Source: an uncultured Chlorobiaceae bacterium (GTDB lineage: Bacteria > Bacteroidota > Chlorobiia > Chlorobiales > Chlorobiaceae). From it: a stretch of 6,361 nucleotides of DNA. Under the pieces are notes generated by a model. That model had not been told where the DNA came from. It ran no database searches and saw only the letters and a program-made list of their open reading frames with translations. The translations under genes were made by a program, and so were the position numbers. Location of the stretch: the NCBI GenBank assembly GCA_903929845.1, contig CAIYWF010000236.1:1-6361 (forward strand). The letters run 5' to 3'. Below are positions 5,137-6,361 of this stretch, piece after piece; position 1 is the first letter of the stretch; each line of letters starts with the position of its first letter.

Positions 5137-6361
5137 GGCCTCTCCGACCACCTTTTCGCTGTCGTGTTTACGGACGTTTTTGGTACGGGATGACCTGAAT
5201 TGCCTCTCCCCTGCTGTTTTGGAGCTTTCACCGGATGATGATCCATGAGTGGAAACGGGTGATTGTCGGTAACAGGAATTTTTTTCGCTATCAGTTTTTC
5301 AATGTCGCGCAGGTACTCTTTCTCTTCGGCATCACAAAACGAAAGTGCGGTTCCTTTTGCTCCAGCTCTTCCCGTTCGCCCGATACGATGAACATAGGTC
5401 TCGGCAATATTGGGCATTTCAAAATTGATCACATACTCCAGATCATCAACATCAATACCCCGTGCTGCAATATCTGTCGCTACAAGAACTCGAGTTGTTT
5501 GCGCCTTGAAATTCTTCAAGGCGCGCTGACGGGCATTTTGTGCCTTGTTGCCATGGATTGCCTCTGCTGTGATATTGTGCTTCATCAGGATTTTTACAAC
5601 TTTGTCTGCTCCATGCTTTGTACGGGTAAAAACCAGCGCTGTTTTTATCTTATCATCTTTTAAGAGGTCTACCAGCAAGGCATTTTTATTGCCTTTATCG
5701 ACGAAATAGATCGATTGATTAATAATTTCTACCGTTGAGGAAACCGGTGTTACCGATACCTTTGACGGGTGATGCAATATGGTCGCAGCAAGCGTGACAA
5801 TTTCAGGAGGCATGGTGGCAGAAAAGAAGAGTGACTGCCTTTTTTTCGGAAGCACGGTCAATATTTTTTTGACATCGTGAATAAAGCCCATATCAAGCAT
5901 CCGGTCCGCTTCATCCAAAACGAGTATTTCGACGTCGCGCAAGTGCAGAAATCCCTGATTAAGGAGATCGAGCAACCGGCCGGGTGTTGCAACAACAATG
6001 TCAACACCGTGAATCAACGCGGCGGTCTGCGGATTCTGATTGACACCACCGAAAATCACGGTATTGGTCAAGCCGGTATGGCGGCCGTAGGCTTTAAAAC
6101 TCTCTCCTATCTGAATAGCCAGTTCTCGTGTCGGGGTAACAATCAGGCTCCGTATTTTTCGTTTCCTGTCATAAACTTTGTTGGCGCTGAGCAACTGGAG
6201 AATTGGAATAGCAAAAGCCGCTGTTTTCCCTGTTCCTGTCTGTGCACAACCGAGCAGGTCGGTTCCTTGTAAAATAATCGGTATGGCTTCGGCCTGGATG
6301 GGGGTTGGAGTCGTATAGCCCTCTTCCTGCAGTGACTTTAAAATTGGATCGATGATATTCA
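5121..6361 (-). CDS. rhlE: DEAD-box ATP-dependent RNA helicase, RhlE type (5' end outside window)
   Basis: The frame runs from the right edge to a TAG at 5121-5123, giving 412 visible residues. The first visible residues NIIDPILKSLQEEGYTTPTPIQ form the Q motif, which normally starts within about ten residues of the N terminus, so only a few codons are missing. All helicase motifs are intact (visible numbering): AQTGTGKT Walker A (39-46), PTRELA (76-81), TPGR (125-128), DEAD (149-152), SAT (180-182), ARGID (289-293) and HRIGRTGRAG (314-323). The order and the linker FFSATMPPEI with VTPVSSTVE favour the RhlE subgroup. The enzyme unwinds short RNA duplexes using ATP, typically in ribosome assembly, RNA decay and cold adaptation. 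The tail after about residue 375 is short, basic and low in complexity (KAPKQQGRG...SERPRATR), probably an RNA-binding extension. It converges on the preceding operon with only 32 bases between stops. Confidence 0.95.
   Translation of the reverse strand, partial: NIIDPILKSLQEEGYTTPTPIQAEAIPIILQGTDLLGCAQTGTGKTAAFAIPILQLLSANKVYDRKRKIRSLIVTPTRELAIQIGESFKAYGRHTGLTNTVIFGGVNQNPQTAALIHGVDIVVATPGRLLDLLNQGFLHLRDVEILVLDEADRMLDMGFIHDVKKILTVLPKKRQSLFFSATMPPEIVTLAATILHHPSKVSVTPVSSTVEIINQSIYFVDKGNKNALLVDLLKDDKIKTALVFTRTKHGADKVVKILMKHNITAEAIHGNKAQNARQRALKNFKAQTTRVLVATDIAARGIDVDDLEYVINFEMPNIAETYVHRIGRTGRAGAKGTALSFCDAEEKEYLRDIEKLIAKKIPVTDNHPFPLMDHHPVKAPKQQGRGNSGHPVPKTSVNTTAKRWSERPRATR

Noticed and set aside
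5235..5663. 142-residue plus-strand frame opposite the helicase
   Set aside because: The helicase motifs V and VI are encoded on the other strand here; the plus frame has no ribosome binding site or recognisable domain.
1..6361. RRM gene and RhlE helicase at the two ends as one RNA-remodelling cluster
   Set aside because: They are about 5 kb apart, on opposite strands and separated by several terminators and unrelated genes; proximity is probably incidental.

Overview
The window looks like an ordinary chromosomal stretch from a strictly anaerobic, nitrogen-fixing bacterium. Protein style, the mix of genes and the moderate base composition suggest a green sulfur bacterium (Chlorobiaceae: Chlorobium/Pelodictyon/Prosthecochloris group). 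This assignment rests on recognition of family types (nitrogenase-associated ArsC-like protein, rubrerythrin, SulP carrier, small RRM protein, RhlE-type helicase), not on a database search. It is moderately confident at phylum level and not confident at species level.

Layout from left to right. (1) The 3' end of a small RRM RNA-binding protein gene (+), closed by a good rho-independent terminator. (2) A 95-residue four-helix membrane protein of the DUF6804 type (+). (3) A structured convergent spacer, then rubrerythrin (-) and upstream of it a UPF0149 (YecA/YgfB-type) protein (-), probably co-directional in one transcription unit. (4) A 245-bp divergent spacer with a clear sigma70-like promoter for a SulP/STAS anion transporter (+). 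(5) A minus-strand terminator and an unrecognised 85-residue gene (-). (6) A very AT-rich divergent spacer with a 12-bp perfect palindrome and a possible 7-codon leader ORF. (7) A tight two-gene operon (+) encoding a nitrogenase-associated ArsC/Spx-fold protein and an unrecognised 102-residue protein. (8) A DEAD-box RNA helicase of RhlE type (-), whose first few codons lie beyond the right edge.

Functional themes: RNA remodelling (RRM protein and helicase at the two ends), oxidative-stress defence (rubrerythrin), inorganic anion transport (SulP) and a nitrogen-fixation accessory operon. I see no mobile element, CRISPR array, tRNA, rRNA, phage gene or obvious defence system. The part most likely to hide something undescribed is 3907-5088: two unrecognised small genes flanking the AT-rich regulatory spacer, one of them probably translated together with the nitrogenase-associated protein. 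The evidence for a new system there is contextual only.
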